Below are positions 39,964 to 40,825 of a stretch of 40,825 bases of DNA, one piece after another. Numbering within the stretch: position 1 is the first letter of the stretch; every line of letters begins with the position of its first letter. Under the pieces are notes generated by a model. The model was not told where the DNA came from and searched no databases. It saw only the letters and a list, made by a program, of their open reading frames with translations. Source of the DNA: UBA877 sp034436335 (lineage in GTDB: Bacteria > Chloroflexota > Anaerolineae > Anaerolineales > Villigracilaceae); assembly GCA_034436335.1 (NCBI GenBank), contig DAOTVO010000014.1, positions 1-40,825 of the forward strand. Direction: 5' to 3'. The translations under genes were made by a program, and so were the position numbers.

Positions 39964-40825
39964 ATCCTTTGCCCTTACGGGCATTTATTGATTCTGACCA
40001 AATGCTTGCGCCTGAGGTCGCTCCGGGGCTTGAGGTGCGTCTTAATGCCCTTACGGGCATTTATTGATTCTGACTCTTAAAAAATGGAAGGATCTCTGGA
40101 AAGATAAAAGAGGGGTCTTAATGCCCTTACGGGCATTTATTGATTCTGACGGCCTTGATTGTGGCAGAGGCAGGATCAGAGACCTTTAGTCTTAATGCCC
40201 TTACGGGCATTTATTGATTCTGACGCCTTATCAAGGCTGTTCGCTCGGCCCTGGCCCTTTGTGAGTCTTAATGCCCTTACGGGCATTTATTGATTCTGAC
40301 TTTCGTATTCTCTTCTCTTACTTCCCGACCTTCGAGCGTCTTAATGCCCTTACGGGCATTTATTGATTCTGACGAAAGCAAACAGGAAGCAGGAAAAGCC
40401 ACCCAAAAATTTGTCTTAATGCCCTTACGGGCATTTATTGATTCTGACTTGCAATGGGAGGCGGCTTTAAAAGCCGCCCCAAAAGAATCGTCTTAATGCC
40501 CTTACGGGCATTTATTGATTCTGACTCGAGGACGGTGACACCGTCACGATCTTTCCAGATGGGTCTTAATGCCCTTACGGGCATTTATTGATTCTGACTA
40601 GAGAGGGGGGGGGCAAAAGCCCCACCCCTCTCTTTTTTGTCTTAATGCCCTTACGGGCATTTATTGATTCTGACACATCTATAAAATGGCAATTTTATGT
40701 AGAAATGTTGCAGAGTCTTAATGCCCTTACGGGCATTTATTGATTCTGACTGACGCTGGAGCAGATTTTCGCCGCCGTTGACGAAATGTCTTAATGCCCT
40801 TACGGGCATTTATTGATTCTGACCG
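39964..40825 (-). CRISPR. CRISPR array, 12 repeats, continues beyond the window
   Basis: Eleven identical 36-bp repeats start at 40039, 40115, 40189, 40265, 40338, 40413, 40490, 40563, 40639, 40715 and 40788. One degenerate copy lies at 39964-39999, with its outer seven bases altered. On the plus strand the repeat begins GTCTTAATGCCC, has the hairpin ATGCCC-TTAC-GGGCAT, and ends TTGATTCTGAC. The eleven spacers are 37-41 bp and all different. Three points favour minus-strand transcription. The reversed repeat ends in ATTAAGAC, similar to the common ATTGAAAC 5' handle. The degenerate repeat at the left is typical of the trailer end. Spacer 9 would be a strong terminator in the plus direction. 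The leader and any cas genes should lie to the right. The subtype cannot be assigned from the repeat alone. Confidence 0.97.
40601..40638 (+). terminator. Intrinsic-terminator-like sequence forming a CRISPR spacer
   Basis: In spacer 9 the arms 40601-40614 (GAGAGGGG..., ending GGGC) and 40619-40632 (GCCCCACCCCTCTC) pair as 14 bp with one G-A mismatch and an AAAA loop. Six T residues (40633-40638) end exactly at the spacer boundary. It is presumably a captured terminator from a phage or plasmid. It is in the opposite direction to the proposed array transcript. Confidence 0.85.

Noticed and set aside
39334..39984. A 216-codon minus-strand frame over the threonine synthase start and the region before the array
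   Set aside because: It overlaps the real start of threonine synthase out of frame and runs through simple repeats; no domain is visible.
40290..40496. An ORF across CRISPR repeats giving repeated MPLRAFIDSD
   Set aside because: It comes from reading the repeats in one frame; the repeat and spacer structure explains the sequence.

Overview
The window looks like chromosome of a GC-rich, probably monoderm bacterium, most likely Chloroflexota of the Anaerolineae type. This is inferred from gene content and protein style; there is no rRNA or tRNA gene to confirm it. Supporting signs are a fused alpha-beta E1 of a 2-oxo acid dehydrogenase, Tad pilus motor genes without a secretin gene, a class I Ccm cytochrome c maturation operon with a CxxxY-type CcmE, and intergenic space filled with several families of short repeats. 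Most genes lie on the minus strand. No rRNA, tRNA, transposase or prophage gene was seen.

Layout. 1-1400: the start of a secreted Ig-like-repeat protein that runs off the left edge, then a small ORF that looks like a fusion scar. 1431-2611: an EamA transporter bracketed by palindromic repeats. 2684-7930: an aldo/keto reductase, a SIS-domain sugar-phosphate isomerase/deaminase, an FmdB zinc ribbon, a membrane-anchored M6-like metalloprotease and a cupin. 7984-14442: lpdA, a divergent ubiE/menG-type methyltransferase, and an E1-(four-helix protein)-E2 operon; with lpdA these make one complete 2-oxo acid dehydrogenase complex. 14557-16628: a chagasin-like (I42) lipoprotein and a secreted lytic-transglycosylase-like protein whose N-terminal domain is paralogous to the protein at the left edge.

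16682-25139: a minus-strand cytochrome c maturation operon in the order ccmE-ccmF-ccmH-ccmG-(ccmI-like)-(dihaem cytochrome c)-ccmA-ccmB-ccmC-ccmD, closed by a terminator. CcmABCD and CcmE move haem across the membrane, CcmG and CcmH reduce and present the apocytochrome, and CcmF ligates haem; the dihaem cytochrome within the operon is an obvious client. 25290-28378: a DUF429 protein, a TlpA/ResA thioredoxin, an Lgt-like membrane protein, folB and convergent folE.

28433-35587: a tight minus-strand run cpaB-cpaE-cpaF-tadB-tadC-comF-hpf, which links Tad pilus assembly to a competence-type ComF protein and a ribosome hibernation factor. 35733-38255: a MoxR ATPase and a DUF58 protein separated by a 10-bp-period minisatellite. 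38412-39647: a threonine-synthase-like PLP enzyme carrying an internal insertion. 39964-40825: a CRISPR array of 12 repeats that continues past the right edge. No cas gene is in the window. The array is probably transcribed on the minus strand, and four consecutive spacers contain strong palindromes, one of them a textbook intrinsic terminator.

The most distinctive features are the capture of short intergenic repeats into coding sequence (E1 tail, both E2 linkers, four-helix protein tail, threonine synthase insertion) and the palindrome-rich CRISPR spacers.
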